Origin: Pardosa pseudoannulata
Taxonomy: Eukaryota > Arthropoda > Arachnida > Araneae > Lycosidae
Length of the DNA stretch: 64,000 bases
NCBI GenBank assembly: GCA_032207245.1
Contig: CM063498.1
Span: 95,915,870-95,979,869 of the forward strand
Reading direction: 5' to 3'
The notes beneath the pieces were generated by a model. That model made no database searches. It had not been told where the DNA came from and saw only the letters and a list, made by a program, of their open reading frames with translations. Shown here one piece after another: positions 1-14,444 of the stretch (positions within the stretch are counted from its first letter, which is position 1; each line of letters begins with the position of its first letter). Both the position numbers and the translations under genes were made by a program.

Positions 1-1191
1 TAATATTTTGCTGAATCCCCTTTCTTTTTGACTTGTTTAAAAAGTTTCTAATGAATGTAAAGATTTGTCTTATATAAAATAATTTGATGTTCCAAAGAGT
101 GTTTATCCCATGCTAGAGAAAAGAATTATAGATGTTAAAGTTGCATATGTTGAGTAAATATACAGTATACTGAGTAAAATGTGTTTGGACTAACTGGGTC
201 TTCTTGAACTTGCTTTTTGTTTTTTAATTCATGACAATCATACTTTCAAATTACCAGTAACAATTGGACATTTTTTTAATGGTACTTACCAACAATTTCA
301 GATGAACTTCCCATTTCTGTATGTGCCTCAACAAATTTGTAAAATTTATAGATCACTTTTTGTTTTTACATCAATATTCCAAACAAGTATGAGAGTAGAA
401 TCCAATAAACATTAACCCTTTGTGCTCCAAAGTAATTTTCCTCATTTCCATTAGTCTGATCTAATTTGAGTTATATCAATTTATTGCCAACATAGAAACT
501 TTGAGCTAAATAAGTGGGAACGTTAATTTTTAAATTTTAAAAATGTTTTGGGCTACACTTGATATTGTATGTGTTGCAAAAGAAAATATGATAAGTCAAA
601 CTTAACATTAAAATTCAAAGAGTGAACTTTAGAACTCTATAAAATTCTTCTTGAATATTGCTATTATTGTTACACTTGCTAGACAACTTTTTAAAAAATT
701 ATTTTAAAGTAAAGAAAGGCAAGTTTCAGGTAAAAAATTATTTATTGCACACTAAAGTTATTTTAGTTTTTAACAGCATCATTTTAATTCCAAAACATTT
801 TAGAGATGTAAGGAACAGTATGGGAGAGTTAATATTTTATAAAAATATAATGAATATGTAAGTCCTACTACTTACGTGCAGGAAAAGAATGCAGTATAAA
901 ATTAAATCATGTAACTATTCTAATTCCTCACCATATATTTAAGTTAAATTTCTTAAATTTTAAACAAAATTTACCTGCTAGCAGTGTGTTAAGAAAAGGG
1001 AATGAAGGAAATAAATCCTTTGTTGTACCTTTTTAAGTTTTTTATGTTACTCCCTTGAATACATAATCCTACCCTTCCTTCTTGTAGTTTTATTATATTT
1101 CTTGAATTATTTTCTCCTTCATTATTATTTTATTGTCTGTGTTGGTGTTTTCCCTCCAAGCACGAAACATGCATGCATTTTCAAATTGTAG
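1..1191 (+). other. Intron (3' part), upstream of first visible exon
   Basis: AT-rich sequence with no recognisable domain on either strand; short open frames here show no cysteine pattern. It ends in a TTGTAG acceptor at 1186-1191. A TTAACCCTTTGTGC motif near 415 resembles the end of a piggyBac-like element, but I found no partner end. Confidence 0.7.
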
Positions 1192-1302
1192 GCACCTGTC
1201 CCGAAAACCAATTCCGCTGCAGTGATGGATCTTGTATTAATTATGAACTTCGATGTAATGGTGAATTTGATTGCAGACATGGATCTGATGAAAATAATTG
1301 TG
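1192..1302 (+). CDS. HSPG2: Perlecan exon 1 of window: LDLa repeat 1
   Basis: 111 nt, phase 1-1, encoding about 37 residues. The blocks [23 protein letters not shown] and HGSDENNC give the six LDLa cysteines. The calcium-site Asp of the usual CDG is Asn here (CNG). Acceptor at 1190-1191, donor GTATGA at 1303. It is followed by a very short intron of 93 nt. Confidence 0.9.
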
Positions 1303-4300
1303 GTATGATGTGTTAACAGTTTTCTTATTGAAACATTTTATCTAGTTTCTAGGCATGGAAGTATTAAAGTTTTTTTCTACCCTCCCTGTTTTTAGAAATC
1401 AAACCTGCATGTCGAATAACAGACTTTACTTGTCGGGATGGAACCTGTGTTAATCAAACAATTAAATGTGATGGGGTTGTACATTGCCAAGATGGTGATG
1501 ATGAGAGTATATGTAGTAAGTTGAATATGCTAAAATAGTATTAATAACTTTAAATTTTCTTATTAGTCTAAATACTGGGGTTGGACAAAATAGATTGAAC
1601 ACTTGGAAGCATGACACTCAAGGAAACCTGCTGTATGCTTCCCATTTTAGTGTGGACAATTGCCACCTAGTGGATAAGAATGTGCACATGTTAGTTAAGT
1701 GTAGCATAGTAGTGATAGCATTTGTTTTCAAAATTATATTTGGCCATTAAAACTTGATTGTTCTCTACTCTCATATTTTGAAAGAGGCAGGATTGTTGAA
1801 GTTCACCTTGCCTGAGCCACATAACTAAAATGGCCCTTGTTGTTGTGTTAAGGGTAATGACAGCCTCTTCTAACAGAAGATATCCTTTACTAAGCATAAC
1901 AGTAGCCAAAAATCAAATATGACTGATTAAAAAAAAAGTATTTTGAACCAGATTGTGGTTAGAAATCGCAAGACAATAACATCCCAAATGACATCTGATA
2001 TGAACTCATCTATATGAAAGTGTATTGACCAAAGCTGTCAGCAGGGAAGTATTTGCAGAAATCGTACATGGAACAGCAGCTATTTCAAAACCACTGACAA
2101 CACCATACAATGTCTTGAAATTACATAATAAATGTCACAATCATAAAAATAGCATGGATAACAATGGGAGAAAGTTTTGGCCTGACCAATTGACAATCTA
2201 CTGTGAACTACAATCAAGTGGCAAATTGAGCCCATTTGGCCATGAGGCCTTCCAGGCGACTGTAAACTACATGCAGCGAATATACATAACAGCTATTCCA
2301 AAACAGTGAATTCTTTCAATGGCAAACAGTGTCACAACCATAAGAATTGGACACAACAATGGGAGAATGTCATCTGACCAAATGAATAGTTGTTCCTATA
2401 TTCTAGACTAACAGATACGTTTATGTGTAGAGGACACCAGCAGAGGACCCGTTATATGGTATATTTAGTGTTAAATTCTTATCAACCTATCAACTGAACA
2501 GAAAGGTAAAGCTTTTTCTACACGTACATGATTTTTAAACAACTTTCTAGAATTCTATTGGCAAACTTATGTTTCTAAAGGTGTTATGGTTCTTCAGGAG
2601 TTGTCAAAGTCTGGTTTAACGTATACAGTTATTCTCTGCAGCACCTTTGGTAGTACCTCAGCTCTCTGTTCGTAATGTAACTGAACTTTTGGAAAGTATT
2701 TTGAAGGGAAAACTCTGCAGTCCATTTCCACCTCCAAAGAAACTTTAACGCTGGCCGATTGGTTAGGGCGCTGATCGTCGGTACCGGAGTTCGTGGGTTC
2801 GAATCCCACTATGGCATGGATGTTCGTAGCCGTTCGGAATCGGCTTTAAGCAGTAGGTCCCGGTCTCATTAGCCCTCGTGTGCAAAACAGTAGACCATAG
2901 CGCTCCAAACCAAACCAAACCAAACCAAAGAAACTTTTTCAATTAGTGGTCTTTTTGCAAGATGGGTGGGTATGTATCCCTGTAACTCTTATGCATGACT
3001 TGTATTTGTCTATCCTGTGATGGATACAAGCTGCAATTGATGCAAAAGGAGAGCTGCAAGCTTCTTAAAAAGTGTCTCATTTCTTACCTTTTTTTGTCCA
3101 GCCCCTGTATAATAGGGAAAATTGTGAATAAGTTCTTCTCTGAATTATAACTCTGAATTTATAGAATTTCAGTTGTCAGTTAATGCATATCTTATATCAT
3201 GTAGTAGTATAGATTTTTCTAGTAACACATTAGTGTATCTGAAATTATATATACTTTATTTTAAATACAGTTTTGAAAATCATCATAAAGAAACATCAGT
3301 ATATAATTTTTCATATTTTATTTGAACTTTATCTAAAACTATAACTGAACATAAGTTTAGTATTCCCTTTTTGAAATTATAATTTTCAGTCTTATGTAAG
3401 TGTTAAAGAATAAAAATTCTCCATATTTTCTAGCAAAATATTTTTGTAAATTTTTATCTTAGAGGTAGATCTCTTAATTTTCTGCTTCATTGGTTTTGCT
3501 TTTCTACCTATTTATTTTTGAATTCTACTTTTGAATGTAGAAAAATTTATTTTATTCATATTCTACCATTTAATTCATTTGCAAATTTCTATCCCCCATT
3601 TTCCCTTTAAATCAAATAATTTGATGGTGTTTTCCCTGTACTTTTTCTACTGCTAAGAAGTTATTTGATTGTTGTTGTTTGTAATTGATTTGATGACACT
3701 TTTGTTCTTTTAAAGAGATTATTTGACTAAGATAAACACATTTTTGCCATTTATGAGGAATTAAAGTGCAGAAATCTACATTTGTGTATAAGTTCATCAA
3801 ACTTTTGTTGAGTTTATTAAAATGATTTTAACTTCCTTCCCCAGTATAATTTAATACATTCAAATTTTCCCAATAAATTTATTATAAATTAAAACTGATT
3901 TTGTTTTATTACTTCCCTTGTTTTTCGTTAATTACTTTTTTTTTTTTTTTTTTTTTTTTTGTCTTGTCATTTTTCTTAAATAGAATATTTTCTCATTTCA
4001 GCAAAGTTATATGCATACAACTTTTTTTGTAGTCTGTTTAATGTTTCTCATTTTCCTTGTAGGTTTAAATTATAAATTGCATAATTTCAAAATGTAATGT
4101 TTTATAATCTTGTTGGAAAATTGGCACCTCTTGAGATTTCTAATTTTACAATTTGTTCACTTTTTTTTACAATTTTAAGCTTTCATCTTAAAATTTTAAT
4201 GCTGACAACTCTTTTAAATTGCTTTTTGGTTTAAAGGAAAATAGGCTTTACTTGCCATTCCTGAAATATTTTTGTAGTTTTTTTGTGAAAAGCTATTATT

Positions 4301-7300
4301 AATTTAAAATATTGTTTGAATTTTTGCATGTAGTCATGTATGTACTATAAAACTTGTAAGTTTTTATAAATTCTTTTTAATTTGGATGCTTAATAACTTA
4401 CGGTGCTCATTACCTTCAAACTGTTTTATTTATTGTAGTATGCAGCCATTTCTGTTTCCTGCAGGTAATAATAAAGTTAATGCATAGGTATGTTCTTAAA
4501 TAAAAATGTTTACTAAAATCTGATATTTTTCTGTAGATAGTTGTGGTGTTGGAGAATATGTTTGCAATAATGGACAATGTATTGAGTCAAGACAACGTTG
4601 CGATGGTCGAAGTCACTGTCCTAATGGAGAAGATGAAGCTGATTGTCCAGGTAATACACATTTATCTATAGCTTTAATGCAGCATATATAATTTTGATAA
4701 ATCAAATATTTCACAGCTATTTTATAATTTATATTTAAACATTTAAAAGATAGTTTTGTTGATAGTGCCAATCCTGCAACATTATCAATTACATAATTTA
4801 CTGGTAGAATTCTTATCAAATGGCATTATTAAGTGTTTAACTGTCATTTCAAAGTTTTATTTAAATTGGATTCATACAATTATTACAGAAATAAACCTTG
4901 AATTTGTTAAATTAAAAAATATATATTATGGGGATACTACATAACATTTTTGTACACTTATATATTTTTTTAATTTTGTATTTGCGTTATCAGAATTAGC
5001 ATTTGCACATTCTCTTGAGGTTTAATTAAAGATAACTTTGTTGTTATTAAAGTAATACTTTTTGGTAGAAACCCATTGTGTTAATATTCATTATATTTAG
5101 GTGTTTCATTATACAGGTATTTGTTCTTAACCATAATTATTTGGGGTTTTAATGCTTTATTGATCCCATACTAGGAAGCAATAACGAGTAAAAATTTTAA
5201 CTTATCCTCTGAAAATAAGATTTTTATTTTGTTTTTTTGAAAATGGACTTTAAAACTTTATTATAACTGTATATAAATATAGCAATATCTTAGTGTTGCA
5301 ATGCGGTTGATTGTCAACATTGTGTTGAAATTTTTTTTATTATATAAAGTGTTGATTGCAATTAGAAGTGGAGCTGCATAATTAAACATTATTACAGTCC
5401 TAAATACAAATTTTCAACATTCTATGGCTAATCATTTTTGAGTTGTGAGAAATACAGGCATATGCACATACATGCTTATATACAATGTGCAGACATCAAA
5501 ATGAAACTGGTTAAAACAAGCTAAAGACTGCTCAAAAGGGATAGTTAAAGTTTCAGAATTAAAAGTTTCCTTGTATGTACATACACCCGTAACAGTAAAA
5601 GTTGGTAAAATTGATTCACTTATGTTCAAAATGGTAATTTCATTTTGAAATTTGAGCATTAAAATTTTTCTAGACTGCAACACTTCATTTCCTTTGTACA
5701 AGGAAGTAAAAAATGTGCAGCTCCCAAAAGTAAATTTCTTTCACAGATAGCTTTAAATGCTCTGTGATAATTTTTATTCAAAACATTTATACTTTTTATT
5801 ATAAAATATGTGTTTTGTCTTGTGGAAAATATTTTTTAAGCCACTAAATTTCCCTTTTTATGTTCTGATTTTTAAAATTATTTTTACATGTTTGAAATAA
5901 TGTATTCTAACATTGAAGAAATATTTTATAATTCTGGGCTTTTGAGATACAAATAGTTGTAATGCTTAATTATCATAGGATTGAAAAAATTTCCAGTATA
6001 AAAAGGAAATTTTCATACTTCATAAACCAATTAATGGTTATCATATACCAATACTTTGAGATGTATATATAGCATATGCAAAAAATATTATTTATATTAA
6101 GTTTCATAACTGACAAAATTCTTAGTTTATCTAGTATATTTTAAAAAATGAAGTAAAAAGTTCTTGAAAGTAATTTTTAAATTGAATCTTAATTCTAATA
6201 CTGTATATGTGTGTATATTCATTTGTATTAGGGTGTAGTTTCATAGAGAGCTATTCTAAAAAATTCATTTTTATAAAATTTATAGCATTAGACTTAATTC
6301 TGTGATTTCTTTAAGTATTCACACCTAACTTAGTTTCATAGAGAATATTTCATATGTAACAGATTATTTACTTTTAAAGGCCTGAATATTAGCAGTCTTG
6401 CATAATTATTTTGTAATGATAAAATTACAATAGTAGTGTCATGCTATACCTTGTTTTTGTGTGTTGTTCTTTTTTCTCTTATTCAATTTGTTCTTCATTT
6501 TTAGTTGAATGCCAGCTTGGAGAGTTCCGCTGTAAGAATGGACAGTGTATAAGTGAACGTAGAAAATGTGATGGTAGACCTGATTGTGCTGATAATTCTG
6601 ATGAATTAGACTGTGGTAAATATTTAGGTTCATTACTTTCTAGGTATTTAAAATGCATTAAATTTTTTACTTTGATAGATTTGGTGAAAAATTTTGTAAG
6701 TATCTTTATTTTTTAAACTTCAGGTCAAGTTCTTCCAAATTTTTGTTAGCAAACAAATGTACTGCTATTTTTAGTTTAACTCTAGTAAGTGTATCTAATT
6801 TTAATAAACAGTATGTACAATTAAATATTATATATATTGTAAAAATTTATACTTTTCACAGAGCTTGCACACTTGTTAATATCTTAAACTCCTTATTTTT
6901 AGGTGATTTTTAAAAAAGAGCCCTTAAAAGCCCTTAATTTTCATGTTAGGTTTTTAAAGTTTGAATACATTGATAAAATTTTAACAGTAGCCAATTTTTT
7001 TTTCATTGCAAAGATGCAGAACATAAGTGAATAAGTGAAATTCAAATTATTTCATATAATAGAGTGGTGAAAATTCATTGGGAGCCTATTTTAATCATGA
7101 TTAAAAACTGTTTTTAACTGTGTATAGTTGAACTGTAGCAAAGAGCTGTATTTAAAAATATAAATCTGAAAAAGTACCTGTCTACTGTAATTTTCTTAAG
7201 TACATCTGAGATGTCTTCATAAAAAAAATCTTTAAAAAATACTCTATTTTCTCATTTATAAACCAATATATCTCTGTTTGTGAGCATGCTGTTTTGCTAA

Positions 7301-10300
7301 TTTTTTAATAGTTTATTTAAAATTTATATTAGCAGTGAACAAAGAAATAATGGGGTGGCAGCTTTTTTGTAATGATCATGCAAAGTTTTAACATGTATCC
7401 CAACTGTTGTCATTTTCTATTTTATTGTGCATTATTCCCCTTCCCTTTTTTTTAATATTGCTCTCTTTGCGAATTTTACTTATTTCAATTTATATAAAGA
7501 AGTACTGTTTCAGCTTTTATTACTGTGGAAAGCTGTATTAGGAAAAAAAAAAAAGATTTTGTTATTAGCTATCCTTATGCCTTTTTAAAATGCTTGACAT
7601 TAGTGCCAGACTTCAAAAGTTAGCTGTATAGAGGGCAATTGCTTTTACCAGAAGGCTGTTTAAAGTTTATAATGAAAAGCTTTTGAATTATCAATAATTG
7701 GATGGTCTCAGAAATAAAAGTGTGGCTGTTAATGTTTCCATGCATTGTGATGCCAAAAGTATTGTATCATGATATTTTACTTCATTTAAGTGTTAAACTT
7801 TTTGGTGGTGTTAAAAAGTTGGTGTGCTAGTGTTTTCAAACATTCTTTTTACATAATTTAGTAACACTGAAAAAAATATTTTTTCTATTGAAAGTTTTTT
7901 TTTTTTTTAAACTGGCAGATGTTGACTGAAAATTAATTTGAATTTTAGGTGTTTGTAAACCTAATGATGTTATATGTAGAGATGGTACTTGTGTGGACAG
8001 TAGCAAGAGGTGTGATGGAAGAAATGATTGCCCAGAGGGAATTGATGAAGCTAATTGTGGTGTGTATTAAAATTAGGGAGAAGTTCTCAGCTTTTCTAAT
8101 AATTTTGTTTCAACGTCATAAATATTTTCATAATTGTATTTTGAGATAATTATCATAGGACTGAAAGGTTCTGTTATCTTTTGCTTTCTTTTCATTAATA
8201 ATTGAATATATACATAAAAAAAAGATTTTCCCAAGAATGTAAAAATACCTCAAACAGTTGATTAACAGATCTGTCATGAGGCCATGAAAGAAAAGATGAA
8301 AATTTGGAAACAAAACTCTTAGATTTATTCAAGCAATGCTTCTTTGGTGTTCTCCTGCCTAAATGTTTTACGTTTTCTATTATAGTGCTGTAAGGATTCC
8401 AGTGAGCCAACCAGTCAGAGTATTAAGAGTTGCTAAAAGTGAAACTAAGCTGCGTAAAGGAGTTACATGAATTAATAAATCATCTTTAAGGCAGCTCCTT
8501 TAGGGGAGGGTGTTCTCTATGAACAAGGTATTGCGACCAATGGTCTGTTGAATCTAAACAAAGAGTTACATAGGAATAAATGAGCTAAGCAGAAATTAAT
8601 TTTGGTGTTCTTGAAGTTGCAAAGATTGCAACAGTTAGAGGATAAACAACTATTTTGCCCACAATTGTAAATTTAAGGATAAATCACTAGAAATTTATCT
8701 TAGAATTAATTTGGTTAATTATAGTTATCATTACATACATATGGGTTTATATATGTATATAAACTTTAAAGGTTAGAAGTTTATTGGTCCAGCAGAAGGG
8801 ATATATACTGCTTTCTTTGTCTCCATATATGGAGCTATATAGTCTACATTTTCTGAATAGATTTGCTCCAGGCATTTTGAAGGGGGCTGGCCAGTACTTG
8901 TAATTACTCACCACTGCCGGGACAAGCCTGGAGGGCCTCACAGCAGTATGAGGTCAGATTGGTGCTTAATTGTCTGAATACATAGAGCAGAATTCTCTTC
9001 AGTGTTAAAGTTTTCTATTTAAAATACTGGTGATTTCAAATACATTTTGTTTCAATTATCTTTTAATAAATAAATTTTTGAATGTTTATAATATCTTTCA
9101 GAATGTGGTCAAAATGAATTCCGTTGTGGTGATGGAGCATGTATTAATGAGAGGAGGAGATGTGATGGCTACCCTGATTGTCGAGATAGATCTGATGAAG
9201 CAAACTGTGGTTAGATTCTTAATATTTGGTCTTCCTTGACAAAATGCTACTAATAAATTTAAGCCTCTAAAAACTTATCTGTATGGGATGTATTCACATA
9301 AATATTTTTTTACAATTTATTGTAAAATGCATTTCCAGCATGCTGTTAGATTTATTAGTTTTTATTCATCATATGGTTAATGTTTTGTATTAAGTTTGTG
9401 TAAATTACTGTTATAATAAGACTTTTAAAAGCAGAAAAAAAGCTTAAATAATTGAATAGGTTTAAAAAATGTGTTACTTATAAAATTGTTTTCAAGAAGT
9501 TAGGTTTTTGATTTAGATATCCTGGTTGTTTCTTTTAATATGTATGTACCAAAGGTTTGTTTGGGTAAAATTTGGGTCTATTAATAAGCTTTTTAGATAT
9601 GAGTCATGGCTACTTATAGAGGCACCTGTATAGATTAGGACTGACAGATACTAATATCTTCTCTTTTTGTAACATGACATGCCTGTGACTAGAAAGCACC
9701 TCAGCATATTCCCTGATGTTCTTGACCATTTTCTTCTTTGTCTTAATGACAGTCCCATGGATGACAATTTTTGTCATTCTTTGTTGTATTGGGTTGCTAT
9801 GACTAAGAAGTTAGAAATAACATTGGATTAAACAAGAAAAGTTTTAAAAATATATAAACATGGGTTTTTATTGTATATTTTTTTTTATTTTTAAACTTAT
9901 GTAAACATTTAAAATAATTTTCAATAAAAATTCTCACAACTGTATTTGTATTTGCAAAATTAAGTAGAATAATTTATTTTTTAGCAAAATTTTTATATAT
10001 GTAAAAGTTGGACTTGTTTCTAAAAGATCTATTTTAAAAATTGACTTTTAAAATTTCTAAACTATTGTTTCAAAATCTGGCAGGCATAATTGAATTGAGC
10101 CACACCAGGTCTGCAGCCATAGTTTGACTATTTATATATTGGTGTTTAGTTTTCTTTCATTTTATTTTTTTAAGATTACTTTTCTGATGTCTCTCTTCTT
10201 TCCTTAGAACAATGTGCAGAAAACATGTTTAGGTGCACTGATGGCACTTGCATAGATATGAGACGACACTGTGATGGAAGAAGAGATTGCTATGACAACT

Positions 10301-13300
10301 CAGATGAAGAAAAGTGTGGTAAGGGGTTTTGTGTGAAATTAACATGAACTTGAATTATTCAAAATTAATGTGGTTATTTTTATGAAGCCATTTTCAAATT
10401 TTAATAGTTTTGTGCATTTTGATAGTGATTTTGCTTGCATTCTATTATAGTCGATTCTGAAAGTCTTTATATTAGACTAGAATACAAAATTGTATGTATG
10501 CTTAACTTTTCATTGTAAAATAGTGTAGTGGTAATTTAGAATTTCTATTTAAATATTAGTATTGATGCATCTAGTCAATAATGAGATTACTTCAGTGTAC
10601 TTAGTTTATGCTTACTGCATGGAGAATGATAGAAATGGATGTTTCTTAATAGTTATTCCTTGGAATTATAGAAGAAATTTAGCAGATTATTTTAATAAAA
10701 TGAATTTTAAAGGTTTACACTGTTTATTAATGTTCTACAAGTAGGCTGGTATAAATGTAAATTTAAATAAGGCACAAATGATAGCATAAGAGTACAAATG
10801 TTATAAAGAACTTCATAGGTTAAGAACTTCCATGAAAATCATCTAGGTGGATAAAAATGTCATGTTTTGTTTTCTTTAATTTTTTCTTATTTCTTTGTTA
10901 TTTAGTTTTATGAGTTTCATTTTTACTTTTATTTTTTAATTTTTAATGTCTGCAAATCCAACTACCTTATATTTGATTTCCTTTATGAAATTGTTAGAGC
11001 CGAAGGAATGTGAGGAAGGTCAATTTCGTTGTACAAATGGTGAATGCATTGATGGCAGTCTCAGATGTGATCGTAAATATGATTGTAGAGATGGCACTGA
11101 TGAATTTAGCTGTGGTAGGTTCTGAGTTTTTACTTATACAAGGGAAATTCTAAAGATTTTTCTTTCTCACTGTTCTTTATTTAAAAATTTAAAATTTATT
11201 TGCAAAGAAACTGAAAATATTGGAAATCCCTTATTAGTTATTTCTAAATTTTACTTTTATTTCCTAATCCATTATTATATATTCTAATTTATTTTAATTA
11301 TTAGAAAATTTTTAAGGTCCTCAGCAAGTGTAAGTCTAGAGAAACAATGAAAGATCCACACAAAGTAGCTCATAAATTGTAATTAGATTTAAAGACATAC
11401 TCAAGTCATGTGGTATGCAATAAATCATTTGTGAAAGTTAAACATTTATAATTTGAAAAAAAACTTTTTAGTTTACTTAACAAAATCTATTAATTTTGTT
11501 ACAAAATAAGTAATTTTGTATTTGCATACCATTGCTGTAAAATGTACTTCAGGAATGCTGGACAACACAAATTCAAAGTATGTCTCCATCCAACCCAAAC
11601 AAATTAAACATACATTCTCTTAATTATTTTCAAATCAGCTCAAAATTTTCATTTCTTCTATTTGTACTACTAGGAACAGACTGCCAGTATCTGGTATTTA
11701 TTTATTTCAACTAGACAAAGATTTTTCTCAGAGGGTAGAAATGTTACCATTGCAATCCTAGAAGACTATCTTTCAGATGAAGTCTTATAATAAGGCTCTT
11801 TAGCCAACAATGGCATAGCTGTCTAAAAATGCGTACACTCCATCAGGGTATGACTAAAGAGGTAGGATGCTGTTCTTCTATACTGGAATTTTGGGGTTTG
11901 AATCTTACTGCTGTTATGTATGTTCATAGCAGTTTGGAACTAGATTTAACCCCGATTAGACCCAGTCTCATTAGCCCTCATGTAGCAAAACTGTAGACTG
12001 TAGTATGTCAAATCTACCAACTAGCCAAGCATCATGAAATGGACATTTGAAATAGTCAGAAATGAAAAGATATGTTTGTTTGTTGTAATGGTTACACTAG
12101 GATGTTTAAAAGTAAATCCAGAATACATCAGATTTGATATTCAATTTGTGCTTCATCCTGGTGATACACCTAACTATGATTTTGGATATCACCAAGAGAA
12201 TGAATGTTACTCATTTTGGGTGATGGAAGATTGCTAAAAGGCTCATATTTCTCTTTTAAAAAAATTACAGTAACCAATACATTGTATACTTTTAAATTCT
12301 GACAGAAAAATGTCTCTAACACATAAAAAATCAGCTTTTTTAAGTTATTAATGTAGTAATTTTTCAAAACTCTATTAGTAGATTTGCTTTTTAATTATGC
12401 ATGTGCTTTTATATTAATAAATATTTCATATCAGTAATGTTTGCATGTTTAAAAATTCTTTATAATGTAACTTGTTGTACAAACAATCCAAGCATTATTG
12501 TAAGCAGTAGAGAAATAACAAAGTAGATGATGCTACATTTCTTGCTATTGTAGAACCCAAAGCATGTAGATCAGATGAATTTAGATGCAGTGATGGTCAG
12601 TGTATTCAGAATTCACTGAGGTGTAATAGGCAATATGATTGCAGAGATGGCTCAGATGAACTTCAGTGTGGTACGGCAGCTTTCTTATTTACAAATGCTT
12701 ATCTTTTTTTAAAACTATGCATGAATTGTTTCTTGTGTAAAGCTTTTTTGTATATGCTAACAAATCAATGTTTTTATTTGTCAGTCACATATTACTTGCA
12801 TTTTTCTTTTTACATTTTCATATTAATATTTAAAGACAAACTTAAGAACAGGATGCCAATATTAAATGGAGAAAATCTTTACTTTAACTAATAAGCTCAT
12901 ATCACTGGTATTCTTGAAATTTTTTAAAGAAAAATTAATCAAAAAAGTTTAATTCTCTATTTTAAGCTATTCTGATACTTTACATAATCTTGATGTAAAG
13001 TTGTAACTATCCTCAAGCACAGAAATTGAAATATATTGAAATGAAATATTTTATATTTGATTACATTGTCTGTATAACAATTAGGAATTGATTTAAAGAA
13101 ATTAAAGATTTAATTAAAATAGTTAATATTAAGTTTATTCTTTTTAACTTAAAATCAGTATTGCATTTTTTAAAATACATTTAAAATCTTATTTAATTTT
13201 TTTTTTATATTTAGATGATAGTATTTTCAATTTAGATTAAAAATTGAAATATAAAAATATTGTTTTTTTTATTTTTATTATTAAAATTTTAAATTTTCAA

Positions 13301-14370
13301 ATTTTTTAAATTATAATTAGAATAAATAATTATAAAATTTTTAAATTAATATATAAATATTTTTTGTTTTAATTATAAAAAATATATAATTTTTATAAAA
13401 ATTGTTTATTTTTAATTAAATAATTTTAATTAATACATTTTTTTTTTTTTTTATTATAAATATTTTTTAAAAAGTTTTTAATAATTTAATAATTTTTAGA
13501 TAAAAAAAAAAAAAATAATTTTTTTATTAAATTATATAGTTATTTTAAAATCAAAAGTGCATATATATGGAAAACTGGCCCATCAAAAAAAAGGAGTGGA
13601 TATGTTATTTTATTATAAATAAAATCTTTTTAAAGGTCTTTTTCAGTTATTTTTTAATAATTTCAAAATAATTTCCAACTATTTTTTATCCTGACACACA
13701 CACATATATAAATATATATGTGTATGTGTGTAATAATATCAATATCTAAGCCCCTAAAGTCTATCCAAAATTATCACTTTTTCCCGTTCATTATTCTAAA
13801 TCTTAATTTTTCCTCTCTACATTGATCAAATTTTTCCAGCCATCCAATTTGAACAAGGAAGTTTTCATTCCTTCAGCTGAACCCAGAAATTTTTTGATTC
13901 TCAAAGCAAAAAGTGATATAGCTGGCATTTTAATGAGGAAATAACTCTCCCAGGAAAAATCGGTAACAAATAGCAATAATATTCATCTGGAATGCCACAC
14001 TTTGGTAGATGTCTTCAATCAAAAGTTACTTTCTTTAAGCAATAACTGTTAGTTCAGAATTTTCCCACAACACTTAAACCCCACGTGGTATTTGGTCCTT
14101 TCTCGCTAAAGGCTGGCATTAGTGTTCTGACACTGTCTGGTTCAGATGTCTCTGAATTTTGTCCTATTTTGATAAGATGAAATAAAAATTACATTCAATT
14201 ATGATGACTGATGTGTTTCTTTAGGACAGAAGTTTAGCAGGACTCTTGGCAGCCCAGTATGTCTGGGCTGAGAAAATTAATAGGGGCAATTTATACATAT
14301 ATAGATATTTATATAGTTATAGATTTATATAGAGTTTTCAAGCATAAATTTGGGTCCCGTTGATTATGTG

Positions 14371-14444
<74 letters not shown>

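Larger units (their letters stand above)
1573..3109 (+). mobile_element. Decayed Tc1/mariner-type DNA transposon
   Basis: The ends form inverted repeats: CTGGGGTTGGACAAAA after a TA at 1573, and at the right end a sequence whose reverse complement reads CAGGGGCTGGACAAAA before a TA at 3108-3109. TA flanks and a terminal GGGG-TTGGACAAAA are typical of Tc1-like elements. Inside are fragments of a Tc1 transposase on the same strand. Removing the SINE and its duplication leaves about 1.35 kb, close to a Tc1 element. It is inactive: frames are broken by stops and shifts. Confidence 0.8.
1516..4536 (+). other. Intron with a Tc1-like element, nested SINE and poly-T
   Basis: Holds the Tc1/mariner remnant at 1573-3109 with a SINE inside it and a 25-nt poly-T run at 3936-3960. 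The rest (3110-4536) is AT-rich without coding signal. Confidence 0.75.
11115..12553 (+). other. Intron with diverged SINE and possible transposase remnant
   Basis: Contains an old SINE copy at about 11846-12015, followed directly by a possible Tc1-like remnant at 12034-12237. The remainder is AT-rich without signal. Confidence 0.6.

Noticed and set aside
415..1000. piggyBac-like element beginning TTAACCCTTTGTGC
   Set aside because: No matching opposite end within the intron.
2760..2806. A tRNA gene
   Set aside because: Polymerase III A- and B-box motifs are present, but no cloverleaf or acceptor stem can be formed and the sequence continues into a SINE body with target-site duplications.
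2594..2809. Minus-strand open frame starting [18 protein letters not shown]
   Set aside because: It is the antisense reading of the SINE head (B box GGTTCGAATCCC) continuing into Tc1 debris; not a gene.
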